Shown one piece after another: positions 38,581 through 47,817 of a stretch of 64,000 nt of DNA. Origin of the DNA: Runella sp. MFBS21 (GTDB lineage: Bacteria; Bacteroidota; Bacteroidia; Cytophagales; Spirosomataceae). Made by a program: the position numbers and the translations under genes. The stretch lies in contig NZ_JARNTW010000003.1 in NCBI RefSeq assembly GCF_029433105.1, forward strand, positions 1-64,000, given 5' to 3'. The notes below the pieces were generated by a model. It had not been told where the DNA came from. It saw only the letters and a list, made by a program, of their open reading frames with translations, and made no database searches. Each line of letters opens with the position of its first letter. Positions within the stretch are counted from its first letter, which is position 1.

Positions 38581-41500
38581 TTAAAACGAAAGATTCAAGT
38601 TTACCCCAAAAGTGCGAGTAGAAGGCAGAGAGAAAGACTCCAATCCTATTGAGGTATTTTGGGCACCAGATGCAAGCTCAGGATCAAACCCTTTGGCTTT
38701 GTTCATAAAGAAAAACAAGTTACGTCCTACCAACGAAACCGCAATTCCTTGGAAAGGTGTTTTCTTAAACAAACTTGAAGGCAAGTTGTAGCTTAGGGCC
38801 ATCTCACGCATACGGATATTGGAAGCACTGTACGTAAATACTTCTCCCGCCGGGGTATTGCGCCCGCCTACTTTTACCCAGTAGCGTTCGGCAGTAGTAG
38901 CGATATTGTTGGCAGAACCATCTGATTTTACGCCCGGAAAAGTATAACTCTCACGACCTGCCAAGGTCTCTTCAGTAACACCATCTGCATAGATAACCGC
39001 ATTGGTAAACGACGTCACCACGCCGCCCATCCGAGCGCTGATGAGGAAATTGAGGGAGAGATTTTTGTAAGAAATTCGGTTGCTCAAACCTCCCGTCCAA
39101 TCAGGACGAGCATTGCCTAAATACACGGTTGTACCTGAAGTAATTTGGGGCAAGCCATCGGTTCCTACTAGTATCTGTCCGGCATTGTTACGCACATATC
39201 CACGGCTATAGATTTCGCCAAGTGGCCGCCCTTCAATGGCACGAATATTATTCATAAAGTCGTTTGTAAGCTGCAACTCTTTCAAATCAGGCGTAAGCTC
39301 CACGAGTTTGTTAACGTTTTTGGCATAGTTCAAATCAATATCCCAACGCAAATTTTCGCTTTGCACCGGGGTGGCATTCAATACTAGCTCCACGCCTTTG
39401 TTGTTGACCAATCCCGCATTGATAAACTCCGACGACCATCCTGAAGCAGGCGGAATCGCCACTGGGAACAATTGGTTTTTGGAATCGCTATTGTACCATC
39501 CTAAATCAAATCCGAAACGGTTGTTGAGGAATTTCATTTGTAGACCAAACTCCAACGCAGTTGTTAGCTCGGGTTTCAAATTAGGGAAAGGTTTTACAGC
39601 ATCACGTACAATGAACCCATTAGGTCCCCCTGCTAAGAAGGTATAAGTTTGATTGAGAAGATAGGGACGAGCATCGTTACCAGTTTGAGCATACGAACCA
39701 CGCACTTTCATAAATGAAATCGCATCTGGCAAGGTGATCATATTTGATAAAACCGCCGAAAAACCTACCCCAGGGAAGAAGTACGATTGACTCTCTTTTG
39801 GCAATGTAGAAGACCAGTCATTACGTGCCGTAACGGTTACAGTAAGGGCATTTTTGAAAGTCACATCGGCTGTCGCAAATACACCTTGTTTTTCGGTTTC
39901 GTTTACGCCACGTGTGGTTTGAGAGTTGCGGGCATTGCCAGTGATAAACAAGTTTTCGCGATTGAGTCCGTTGTTGACGGTCAATTGGTCAAGCTGACTA
40001 CGACGTTGGAGGCTTCCCCCTACAGTAGCATTGACGGCAATTGACTCCGAAAACTTCTTATCATACATAGCAAACAAATCATAGTTTTGCTCAGTGACTT
40101 GGCGCCAGCTAGTTTGGTATTCACCATTATCAGCGATGGTGTAGGTATTGGTATACCATTTTCCTTCAAATTTATCTACATAACGGTCGATTCCCCCACG
40201 TGCCATCACTTTCAATGCGGGTGTAATTTTATAAGTCAAAGATGTAAAACCCGTGATACGATCCCGATTATCAAGTGCAATTACCCGATTTTTAATCCAA
40301 TAAGGGTTTTGGCCACCATTAGAGCCAGGGTTCCAGTAATTCTGACGAAGGCTACCAGTAACAGGATCAATGTACTCAAAATCTTGCGCTTGTGCCAAAC
40401 TTATATTACGAGGTATGCGCAAAATATGACGTTGAAGGTTGGCAAAGGCTTCGCCCGTTTGCTGACGATTGTCAATACGCTCACTTAAGTAAGTGATTTT
40501 GGTATCCAAAGAAAGCTTTTGGCCAATCTGATTAGAAATTCTAAGGTTAAGAATGTTGCGTTTTAGTTTGTTGTTGTCCACAATTCCCTTGGCACCTACG
40601 TTTGTATAGGAGAAGTAAGTTTGTGTTTTTTCGCTACCTCCTGAGAAAGCAACCGAGTTAGAAATCTGCGAACCAGTCGAATAAAAATCCCGATAATTGT
40701 TAGGATTAGGCGTCATGTTGTAAGTTTTACTAGCATTGGCAGGGTTAGGTCCCCACATCGCTACGGGCTGTCCTTCCATTTTGGGTCCCCAGCTAAATTC
40801 GCTTGCGCGGTTATAGACGCCCGCACTACCTTGCCCATATACGTTTTGGAATTTTTGCAAAATCATCGCTTGTTCGGCTTGGAATGAGCTATTGATAGTA
40901 ACTCCAAAACCTTTTCTTACCGAACCTTTCTTGGTATTGATAATCAAGGCACCATTGGCAGCACGGCTCCCATAAAGTGCGGTTGCAGACGCACCATTCA
41001 ATACGTTGATGGACTCGATGTCGTCAGGGTTAACACTCGAAAGGCCGTCACCTCCGTCACGTCCTCCGTTGGCATTGCCTGGACTAAAGTTAGAGTTGTC
41101 CATCGGTACACCGTCGATGACAATCAAGGCTTGGTTGTTGCCTGTAATAGAGCGGTCGCCACGCAAAACCACCCTTGAAGAGCCTCCCACGCCCGAAGAA
41201 GAACGCGCAATATCGAGGTTTGCTACACGACCAGCAAGGGAATTGGCCACATTGAGCTCACGAGCTTTAGCGATATTACCCGTCTGAATGGTTTGAGTAG
41301 CATAACTCAATACTTTTTGGTCTTTGGAAATCCCCAAAGCCGTAACCACTACTTCACCTAAAGTACGTACATCTGGCGCAAGAGAGACTTCAATCGAAGA
41401 AGCAGCTCCCAACGCGATTTCTTTGGTTTCGTATCCTACAGAGGATAGAATCAAAGTCCCAGTAGCAGGTACCGAAAGTTTAAAGGCACCCTCCGCGTCC

Positions 41501-41661
41501 GTATTGGTACCGCGGCTAGTGCCTTTGAGAAGAACATTTACACCAGGCAGCCCTTGCCCAGCTTCATCTTTGACAGTCCCCGACAGCGTTCGGTCTTGGG
41601 CCGTCAATTGCCCGATGCCGACGAAAATCGACAACAAGCTGACAAATAGAACTTTAAACAT
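38581..41661 (-). CDS. SusC/RagA family TonB-dependent receptor (no STN domain)
   Basis: 1026 residues; signal peptide about 1-21 (ends LTAQ). Carboxypeptidase-regulatory-like domain (LSGTVKDEAGQGLPGV), TonB box EVVVTALGI, plug with VVLRGDRSITG and VIDGVPMDN, large barrel, C-terminal aromatic VNLNLSF. Unlike the receptor at 10797-14252 it has no STN domain and no sigma/FecR genes beside it, so it is not expected to signal by that route. It forms a transporter with the following SusD-like gene. The closest neighbouring enzyme is an M19 dipeptidase upstream on the same strand. Confidence 0.93.
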   Translation of the reverse strand: MFKVLFVSLLSIFVGIGQLTAQDRTLSGTVKDEAGQGLPGVNVLLKGTSRGTNTDAEGAFKLSVPATGTLILSSVGYETKEIALGAASSIEVSLAPDVRTLGEVVVTALGISKDQKVLSYATQTIQTGNIAKARELNVANSLAGRVANLDIARSSSGVGGSSRVVLRGDRSITGNNQALIVIDGVPMDNSNFSPGNANGGRDGGDGLSSVNPDDIESINVLNGASATALYGSRAANGALIINTKKGSVRKGFGVTINSSFQAEQAMILQKFQNVYGQGSAGVYNRASEFSWGPKMEGQPVAMWGPNPANASKTYNMTPNPNNYRDFYSTGSQISNSVAFSGGSEKTQTYFSYTNVGAKGIVDNNKLKRNILNLRISNQIGQKLSLDTKITYLSERIDNRQQTGEAFANLQRHILRIPRNISLAQAQDFEYIDPVTGSLRQNYWNPGSNGGQNPYWIKNRVIALDNRDRITGFTSLTYKITPALKVMARGGIDRYVDKFEGKWYTNTYTIADNGEYQTSWRQVTEQNYDLFAMYDKKFSESIAVNATVGGSLQRRSQLDQLTVNNGLNRENLFITGNARNSQTTRGVNETEKQGVFATADVTFKNALTVTVTARNDWSSTLPKESQSYFFPGVGFSAVLSNMITLPDAISFMKVRGSYAQTGNDARPYLLNQTYTFLAGGPNGFIVRDAVKPFPNLKPELTTALEFGLQMKFLNNRFGFDLGWYNSDSKNQLFPVAIPPASGWSSEFINAGLVNNKGVELVLNATPVQSENLRWDIDLNYAKNVNKLVELTPDLKELQLTNDFMNNIRAIEGRPLGEIYSRGYVRNNAGQILVGTDGLPQITSGTTVYLGNARPDWTGGLSNRISYKNLSLNFLISARMGGVVTSFTNAVIYADGVTEETLAGRESYTFPGVKSDGSANNIATTAERYWVKVGGRNTPAGEVFTYSASNIRMREMALSYNLPSSLFKKTPFQGIAVSLVGRNLFFFMNKAKGFDPELASGAQNTSIGLESFSLPSTRTFGVNLNLSF

Positions 41662-41843
41662 AGATTTGATTGGTTAGTTGGTTATACCAAATGCAAATTA
41701 TGTTTTATTTTTAAAATAATGTTATTACAAGTATACTATTTTTTAATTTTTTTTAATATGTCACTTATACACTTAAAATTTGCACAAAATCCACATCTAC
41801 ATTCTAATTCACTCGAACAAAACTCAATTCACAAAATATTATT
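41662..41843 (-). promoter_or_regulatory. AT-rich upstream region of the second susC
   Basis: 182 bases between the M19 peptidase end and the SusC start; strongly AT-rich with T-runs. It likely contains the susCD promoter. A near match to the -7 element (ATAATTTG, about 41691-41698, leftward strand) is visible; I could not pair it with a convincing -33 TTTG. Confidence 0.35.
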
Positions 41844-42920
41844 TCACCAAGAAGCATTTAAGTGCCTAAACCAGTTTTTATAAAAGATGTTTTCTATATC
41901 CTTATTGGTATATCCTTTGGTTTGGAGCACATTTTGGTATAATTGTAAATCTGAAATGTTATCTAAATCATAGGGAGATTGCTCTCTTCCAAACATGCCA
42001 TCAAGATCAGTTCCAAAAGCAACATGAAGGCTGTTTCCGGTCAGTTGACAAATATGATCCCAATGGTCTACAAGCTTCGCCATCGTAACCCCAAAAGCTT
42101 TGGGGTCTGATTGCCGCTGCAAAAATCCAGGTGCCAACATCCACGCATCCAATGCTCCTCCTATCACGCCTCCCCTTTCTACGATGCGCAAAATCTGCTC
42201 GTCTGTCAGTTGACGCTGATGAGGCACTAAAGCACGGCAGTTGTGATGGCTTGCCCAAATCGGCCCCTTAAACAATTCTAAGGCTTCGTCAAAACCCTTG
42301 TCGGTAAGATGAGTTACATCCAAAATCATTCCTAAGAAGTCCATTTCGCGCAGAAGGTCCCGCCCAGCGGCAGTGAGGCCATCTGTAGTACCCGTACCAG
42401 AAGCATATCGCCCCGACCCATACCACGCAGGCCCGATAGCGCGTAGCCCATAGGCGTATGCTTTTTCGAGGTAAGAAAGATGGATGAGAGAGTCAGCCCC
42501 TTCGAGTGATAAGATAAACCCAACCGGCTTACTTTCATTGGCGATAGAGGTATCTTGCCATAGCGCCATGTGAGCTTGTAGCTGCGTAAGGTTGGTAATT
42601 TGGGTCATTTCACCCAAATCTACCATAGCTTGATACCACGCCACTTGAGCTTGAGTCATGGCCCAAGCCTGAGCCGGCGAGTACCATCCGTCAAAGGCAC
42701 TACCTCGCTGAGTCACCCGCGCCAATTGGGTAGCTACTACGAGGCCGATGTTTCCTTTGCGCAAATCAGGCAATGACACCGTTCCTTTGCCACGGTCGCG
42801 TTTGTCGGTAAGATGTTTTTCTACTTCACGTTCGCGAAGCTCCTGCACAGAGCAAGTATAGTCTCGGTTCCACTCTATGGCATTCATGGCCATATCTAAG
42901 TGGGCATCAATAATAAACAT
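41844..42920 (-). CDS. membrane dipeptidase family (M19) metallopeptidase
   Basis: 358 residues, no signal peptide seen. Renal-dipeptidase motifs: IDAHLDMAM at the N-terminus (first metal H-x-D), the bridging Glu in LSLEGADSL, DVTHLTD (His ligand), SHHNCRAL (His ligand), and FGTDLDGMFG near the end. M19 enzymes cleave dipeptides, including ones with D-amino acids, using two zinc ions. The first ~30 residues are divergent. It could help use peptides brought in by the adjacent SusCD, which is inference from position. Confidence 0.88.
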   Translation of the reverse strand: MFIIDAHLDMAMNAIEWNRDYTCSVQELREREVEKHLTDKRDRGKGTVSLPDLRKGNIGLVVATQLARVTQRGSAFDGWYSPAQAWAMTQAQVAWYQAMVDLGEMTQITNLTQLQAHMALWQDTSIANESKPVGFILSLEGADSLIHLSYLEKAYAYGLRAIGPAWYGSGRYASGTGTTDGLTAAGRDLLREMDFLGMILDVTHLTDKGFDEALELFKGPIWASHHNCRALVPHQRQLTDEQILRIVERGGVIGGALDAWMLAPGFLQRQSDPKAFGVTMAKLVDHWDHICQLTGNSLHVAFGTDLDGMFGREQSPYDLDNISDLQLYQNVLQTKGYTNKDIENIFYKNWFRHLNASW

Positions 42921-43040
42921 CAGTTAAGGGTTTGGGGGGATAAAAAGAATAAACTACTTACGAAGACCACTTTGCACTTGACTCGGGCAAGTTTGTGAAA
43001 TATAACTTGCTCAGAAATGTATCCAGTAGAATGTATAGTA

Positions 43041-43445
43041 CTAATCTTCCGGAAAAGGAATAAAGACAAAGCCTGCGAAATCGTTTTGGACTACAAATAA
43101 GCAACAAAACTCGTCAGGATGACGGTAATTTTCTTTAAACAACTCTACCGATTCTAAGCCTACCAGCCCTCTTTGAATAAACTCATCAATGTAGGAGGCT
43201 CTATAAGCCCATTCGTTTTCAAGTTCGGTCTTATTGATTAATAATATACCCAAATCAATCTCTTTCTGAACAGCCACAAAAATAGGATGCTCAGAAAACC
43301 CTCTTTTACGAATTTGATATGACGCTTCTTTGAGTTGGTCAGATACCTTCACAAAATCTTGTGAAATCAAGCCCAGAAGTCGTTTATTAACTTCGGGCGA
43401 GTTGGCATCATCCATCAAGGTATTTTCGTTACTATGGTTTATCAT
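43041..43445 (-). CDS. conserved-looking hypothetical protein
   Basis: 134 residues, acidic, no signal peptide or membrane segment. The N-terminal half is helical with charged residues (ISQDFVKVSDQLKEASYQIRK quoted in part); the end FCCLFVVQNDFAGFVFIPFP is beta-like. It is the gene directly downstream of alanine dehydrogenase (24-base gap) and co-directional with tsaE, and it shows normal coding character. I do not recognise a domain; function unknown. Confidence 0.7.
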   Translation of the reverse strand: MINHSNENTLMDDANSPEVNKRLLGLISQDFVKVSDQLKEASYQIRKRGFSEHPIFVAVQKEIDLGILLINKTELENEWAYRASYIDEFIQRGLVGLESVELFKENYRHPDEFCCLFVVQNDFAGFVFIPFPED

Positions 43446-43469
43446 AGATTTTGGTGTTGAAGTAAAACT

Positions 43470-44681
43470 TTACATTCTTGCGGCTAGCAAAAGACTCAAA
43501 TCTTTGTGACGCATACTGAATTTTTTGGCAATAACGGGGTTGGTCAGTGTACCTCCGTGAGCGTATACCCCCTTGCTAAACCAACGATTGGCATACATCA
43601 TTTCTTCTACACCTCCCGCAGTACCAGTACGCAAAAGCATCGGCAAAAACACATTGCTCAAGGCAGTGCTAGCCGTGTGAGCTACCCTTGAGGCAATATT
43701 TGGCACACAATAATGAATCACATCATATACGCGATAGGTCGGTTCTTTGTGCGTAGTGATGCGAGAAGTTTCGATACAGCCCCCTTGATCGATAGATACA
43801 TCAATAATGACCGAGTTTGGTCTCATTCGGGCCACCATTTCTTCGGTCACGATACTTGGACTGAATCCGTCGCTTGGACGCAGAGCCCCTATTACCACGT
43901 CAGCCCGCTGAATAGCCTCAGCAAGCGTATCTGATTCAATAATCGAAGTATAGATGTTTTGACCAATAGCGTACTTTAGGCGTTGTAGCCGATAAATATG
44001 TTGGTCAAAAATCTTGATTTCGGCCCCTAATCCCAAAGCTGTCCGTGCCGCATATTCGGCCACGGTTCCGGCACCTATGATCACTACTTTGGTAGGAGGC
44101 ACGCCGGTTATCCCCCCTAAAATAATACCTTTTCCTTGGTTGGCACTACTCAAATACTCCGCCGCAATAAGCATAACGGTACTCCCTGCAATCTCGCTCA
44201 AAGAGCGTATGATAGGCTGCCCTCCTGCGGGGTCTTCGATGTATTCGTAGCTGACAGCCGTGATTTGCTTTTCGTTGAGATGCTCAAAATACGAACGATT
44301 ACGGGTAGGTAGGTTTAAAGCTGAAATAACCGTCTGACCATTTTTGAGGTGTACAAATTCTTGCTCAACGATTGGCTCGATTTTCAGAATCAAATCACTT
44401 TTAAAAACCTCGTTGGGAGAATACACAATTTGGGCACCTGCTTCGCTGTATTCATTATCAAAAAACTGTGCTCCTTCTCCAGCACCCTTTTCTACTACTA
44501 CTTGGTGACCATTTCGAACCAAAATTGCCACTGCTTCGGGAGTGAGCGCAATACGGTTTTCTTGCAATGAAACCTCTTTGGGAAGCCCAATCAACAGGCT
44601 CCGCTGACTCGTTTTCACGGGTGCTAAAGCTTCTTGTGGATAAAGGGCCGTTTTTTTTGCCAATTCACCAAAACCCATCAT
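43470..44681 (-). CDS. ald: alanine dehydrogenase
   Basis: 403 residues. AlaDH/PNT N-terminal domain with IGLPKEVSLQENRIALTPEAV (quoted in part) around residues 32-50, a Lys/His substrate region, and the Rossmann NAD site TKVVIIGAGTVAEYAAR (about 202-218), followed by DVSIDQGGCIE and the family end with NPVIAKKF. It catalyses NAD-linked interconversion of alanine and pyruvate plus ammonia. The ~30-residue N-terminal lead before the AlaDH core is longer than in typical 371-residue enzymes, as is common in Bacteroidota. Confidence 0.9.
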   Translation of the reverse strand: MMGFGELAKKTALYPQEALAPVKTSQRSLLIGLPKEVSLQENRIALTPEAVAILVRNGHQVVVEKGAGEGAQFFDNEYSEAGAQIVYSPNEVFKSDLILKIEPIVEQEFVHLKNGQTVISALNLPTRNRSYFEHLNEKQITAVSYEYIEDPAGGQPIIRSLSEIAGSTVMLIAAEYLSSANQGKGIILGGITGVPPTKVVIIGAGTVAEYAARTALGLGAEIKIFDQHIYRLQRLKYAIGQNIYTSIIESDTLAEAIQRADVVIGALRPSDGFSPSIVTEEMVARMRPNSVIIDVSIDQGGCIETSRITTHKEPTYRVYDVIHYCVPNIASRVAHTASTALSNVFLPMLLRTGTAGGVEEMMYANRWFSKGVYAHGGTLTNPVIAKKFSMRHKDLSLLLAARM

Positions 44682-44702
44682 TTTTTTAGAATCATTTAAA
44701 CT

Positions 44703-45146
44703 TTAGATGTCAACGTTATCAGTAACTGTAATTGCCCTTTTTCCGTTCGCTACTTCCTTAATTGTAATCTTTTTGAAACGCGGGGGCAGCAGCTCAGCAA
44801 TTTTGTCGGGCCATTCGATCAAACACAACGCGCCCGAATCTAAATACTCTTCTACTCCAATATCAAAGGCTTCGGCAATAGATTTTAATCGATAGCAATC
44901 AAAATGGTAAATAGTATCGCCAGCACTGGTAAGGTATTGGTTTACAATCGAAAAAGTGGGGCTTTGAATCGTATTTACAACTCCTAGTTCTTTGCCAATG
45001 GCTTTGACAAAGGTAGTTTTTCCGGCGCCCATTTCTCCTTCCAACAACCAAATACTATCTTCTTTACAAAGCGTTATTACTTCACGAGCGGCGCTAGTGA
45101 TATCGTCCAACTCAAAAGGGGCGATTGAGTACATTTGGTTTGGCAT
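44703..45146 (-). CDS. tsaE: tRNA threonylcarbamoyladenosine biosynthesis ATPase TsaE
   Basis: 147 residues, usual length. Walker A is GEMGAGKTT (about 37-45), followed by TIQSPTFSIVNQY, HFDCYRL (Walker B area) and CLIEWPDKIAELLP. TsaE is the ATPase that with TsaB and TsaD adds threonylcarbamoyl to A37 of ANN-decoding tRNAs. The 21-base gap to ald suggests one transcript. Confidence 0.92.
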   Translation of the reverse strand: MPNQMYSIAPFELDDITSAAREVITLCKEDSIWLLEGEMGAGKTTFVKAIGKELGVVNTIQSPTFSIVNQYLTSAGDTIYHFDCYRLKSIAEAFDIGVEEYLDSGALCLIEWPDKIAELLPPRFKKITIKEVANGKRAITVTDNVDI

Positions 45147-45202
45147 TTCGATTCAGTAATTTACAAAATCAAATGTTTTGTGATAATACTTCTAGGCTAT
45201 TA

Positions 45203-46453
45203 TTAGCCTTCCAATATACCTTGTTTTTTTAAATCTTTGGTCAACTGCTCCATCAACAAGCGATGAGCTTCTGAGGTAGGGTGTCCATCGTGCTGGAGCT
45301 GAAACTCTTTGGAAGGAAATGGAAACAATTTTCGATAATCCAACACTTTAAGCCCTTTCTTTCTCAAAAGCTCTACCATAGGCGAATCTTTGTGCAAAAC
45401 ATCGGGATAAACAATGACATAAAATGGCGCATTATTAAATTGCTTTTTAAACTCTTCCTCGGATTTCTTGATAATATTAGCGGTCAGTTCATAGTCTTTA
45501 GGGCGATAAGCAAAGGGAAAATCCATCGCAAAATGCTGGCGTACCTTACTATGAAACAGCATCATTCCCAAGCGATACTTAAGCGGATGCACAAAGCGGT
45601 AGACCCCCGTGGTTTGCATCGACGACTCGTCAACATCTGGGAAATACCCATCATACATCCCTATCCACCCTGCTGACGGAATGGCCCGATTGACATGGTC
45701 TTCAATATAAGTATAGATGCCAATGCCTTGTTTTTGGGCCACTTGTTTGGTGAGGTCTTGGTGCTGTAAACGGGCCAACATGTGCCGAGGTGAATACCCA
45801 AAAAAACCATAGTTATAAGCCTGATAGTTAGGATTATCTTTTTGAAAGAAATAAGTCATGGTTTCGTTGTCGGCTACGGCGTCTCCAAAAGTAAAAGAGC
45901 AGCCAAAAAAGATCGCATATTTGCTAGGATTGAGATGGTTACTATCCGCAAAAGGCGTAATCCTTCTTGATAACGAATCGGCGTGCATGGTGATATCCAT
46001 GACAGGCTTTCCTCCCAAGGTTTTGAGCCACCTGAAACGCATATTGGGAATGGGTTTTCGGCCTAAAAATTCGTCGAAAGCATAGCTAGAATCATAAGCA
46101 GGGCCTGCATACTGAGGTGCAGGAGTCCCCGAAGAAGGTGCCTGTGGAGCATCATGTATCCAACCTACTACCTTTTCAACCCCTACAATGACCACGATGA
46201 CCGTAATCAAAGAAACCAATATGTTTTGTAAAAGAGGGGGGCCATTTTTTATTAATAAATAGGCAGTAATCAATCCTACCGCCCATGCTACTACTCTAAA
46301 ACCAATGAGCCTTAAATCATAATCAAACCATATTCCGTCTCCATTCCCTACAAAAAACTCTAGACCTATCAACGCTAGAAGAAACAAAATAACATAAGAT
46401 ATGAAGTAGCCGAGACGCGCAAAAAGAGAAGAATTTTTTTGGAAGAAACCCAT
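45203..46453 (-). CDS. membrane-anchored SGNH/GDSL-like hydrolase
   Basis: 416 residues. Three hydrophobic segments near the N-terminus (about 12-34, 46-66 and 72-92). After a Pro/Ala/Ser linker comes a soluble domain with GCSFTFGDAV (block I with the nucleophilic Ser) and, near the end, LQHDGHPTSEAH (Asp/His dyad region with D-x-x-H). This is the plan of acyltransferase/esterase-type SGNH proteins that act outside the cytoplasm. The exact reaction is unknown. It is the first gene of a leftward run with tsaE and ald. Confidence 0.75.
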   Translation of the reverse strand: MGFFQKNSSLFARLGYFISYVILFLLALIGLEFFVGNGDGIWFDYDLRLIGFRVVAWAVGLITAYLLIKNGPPLLQNILVSLITVIVVIVGVEKVVGWIHDAPQAPSSGTPAPQYAGPAYDSSYAFDEFLGRKPIPNMRFRWLKTLGGKPVMDITMHADSLSRRITPFADSNHLNPSKYAIFFGCSFTFGDAVADNETMTYFFQKDNPNYQAYNYGFFGYSPRHMLARLQHQDLTKQVAQKQGIGIYTYIEDHVNRAIPSAGWIGMYDGYFPDVDESSMQTTGVYRFVHPLKYRLGMMLFHSKVRQHFAMDFPFAYRPKDYELTANIIKKSEEEFKKQFNNAPFYVIVYPDVLHKDSPMVELLRKKGLKVLDYRKLFPFPSKEFQLQHDGHPTSEAHRLLMEQLTKDLKKQGILEG

Positions 46454-46723
46454 TCTTTGAAATATTCTAAATTTTAGTCCTCAAAGGTACGACATTTTAG
46501 CCATAGTTTAAATCACTTCTAGACGGCCTTGGTGCACAAGTGTGGAAAGAACTTTGGAAAAATCTTCAAAAAAACAACCTTGTAAACAGTAATTTTTACT
46601 AGATTGTTTCTTCGCTTTGTAGCTTTGTCTTGCTTCTTTATGTTTTTGGCTAGGAAGTAAGAAATGCTCTTTTTTGCCTATTGGAGGTATAACACAACTT
46701 TTATCAATACCCACATTTTATTT

Positions 46724-47770
46724 ATGCAATCAGAACTAGAAAAGGTTTTAAATGTCGGCCTTATTGGTTTCGGACTCTCTGGACGCTACTTCCACGCTCC
46801 TTTTTTAAAAGTTAACCCTGGCTTTAAACTTACCAAAGTAGTCACTAGCAACAGTAGCTCAGTGCATGATTTTGATACCACCGTAGAAGTGGTACAAAGC
46901 GCAGAAGAGCTTCTGGCTGATGCAAACATTGATGTCGTTTTTATATGTACTCCCAATCATCTTCATTTTCCTTATGCCAAAGCAGCTTTAGAAGCAGGAA
47001 AGCACGTAGTGATTGAAAAGCCTTTTGCCAATACAACTACCGAAGCAGATGTGTTGATTGCTTTAGCGAAAGAAAAAAATTTAGTGGTGACAGCCTATCA
47101 AAATCGTCGTTGGGATGCTGACTTTTTGACGATTCGGGCACTTCTTAGCGAAGGAAAACTAGGAAATATTGTTGAGTATGAAGGGCATTATGACCGCTAT
47201 CGGCCCGAAATCGCCCAAGGTACTTGGAAAGAAGTAGCGGCGGCGGGTGCAGGCAATCTTTACAACTTGGGTCCACATATCATCGACCAAGCTCTTGTGC
47301 TCTTTGGGACTCCTGAATCAGTAACGGCTACCATTAAAATCATCAGAGAAGGGGGCGAAACTGACGACTATTTTGATATAAGACTAGCTTACGCTGACAA
47401 AACGGTAATTTTGAAAGCAAGTTTGATGGTGTTTGAAAACAGCCTTCGGTATGTGATTCATGGAAGTACGGGAAGTTTTATAAAATACGGGCTTGATATT
47501 CAAGAAGATACCCTTCGCAAAAATATCTTACCAGATACCCAACCTTGGGGCGAAGAACCTCAAAGTCAGTGGGGAACCTTGTATACCCAAGATGGCCCCG
47601 AAACTATTCCTAGCGTGGCAGGCAACTACATGCCTTTTTATGACAACCTTTATGAGGCTATTGCCCAAGGAGAAGCCATAGAAGTAACACCCCAACAAGC
47701 CCGTAATACCACTCGCGTGATTGAATTGGCACTGGAAAGCAATCGTCTCAAACAAACGTTGGCTTTCTGA
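46724..47770 (+). CDS. Gfo/Idh/MocA family oxidoreductase
   Basis: 348 residues from ATG 46724 (a longer frame to 46664 begins upstream at a leader-like sequence). N-terminal Rossmann motif LNVGLIGFGLSGRYFHAPF, then the family block VFICTPNHLHFPYAKAALEAGKHVVIEKPF (quoted in part). The catalytic lysine is the K of EKPF; a second motif with LYNLGPHIIDQAL supplies the histidine and aspartate. Such NAD(P)-dependent enzymes act on sugars or inositols; the substrate is not identifiable. It converges with an SDR gene, with a REP-like palindrome in between. Confidence 0.9.
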   Translation: MQSELEKVLNVGLIGFGLSGRYFHAPFLKVNPGFKLTKVVTSNSSSVHDFDTTVEVVQSAEELLADANIDVVFICTPNHLHFPYAKAALEAGKHVVIEKPFANTTTEADVLIALAKEKNLVVTAYQNRRWDADFLTIRALLSEGKLGNIVEYEGHYDRYRPEIAQGTWKEVAAAGAGNLYNLGPHIIDQALVLFGTPESVTATIKIIREGGETDDYFDIRLAYADKTVILKASLMVFENSLRYVIHGSTGSFIKYGLDIQEDTLRKNILPDTQPWGEEPQSQWGTLYTQDGPETIPSVAGNYMPFYDNLYEAIAQGEAIEVTPQQARNTTRVIELALESNRLKQTLAF

Positions 47771-47776
47771 AAGCGA

Positions 47777-47809
47777 AACCCTGCCGATGTTCGGAACATC
47801 GGCAGGGTT
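47777..47809. repeat. REP-like perfect palindrome 3 between convergent genes
   Basis: Arms at 47777-47791 and 47795-47809 are perfect 15-base complements, loop CGG, left arm AACCCTGCCGATGTT. The arm fits the same AACCCYGSCDRYGTT pattern as the palindromes after rlmD and beside the RAYT gene. It lies 7 bases past the Gfo/Idh/MocA stop and ends 9 bases before the leftward SDR stop, so it can act as a bidirectional terminator. Confidence 0.8.
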
Positions 47810-47817
47810 GGTTTCAG

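Noticed and set aside
45194-45209. Palindrome AGGCTA-TTAT-TAGCCT at the end of the SGNH-like gene as a terminator
   Set aside because: The stem is only 6 bp, overlaps the stop codon and has no U-tract, so it is too weak to list as a terminator.
46508-46714. 68-codon leftward ORF between two genes
   Set aside because: It is basic and low-complexity with no signal, helix pattern or motif. It overlaps the promoter region of the Gfo/Idh/MocA gene.
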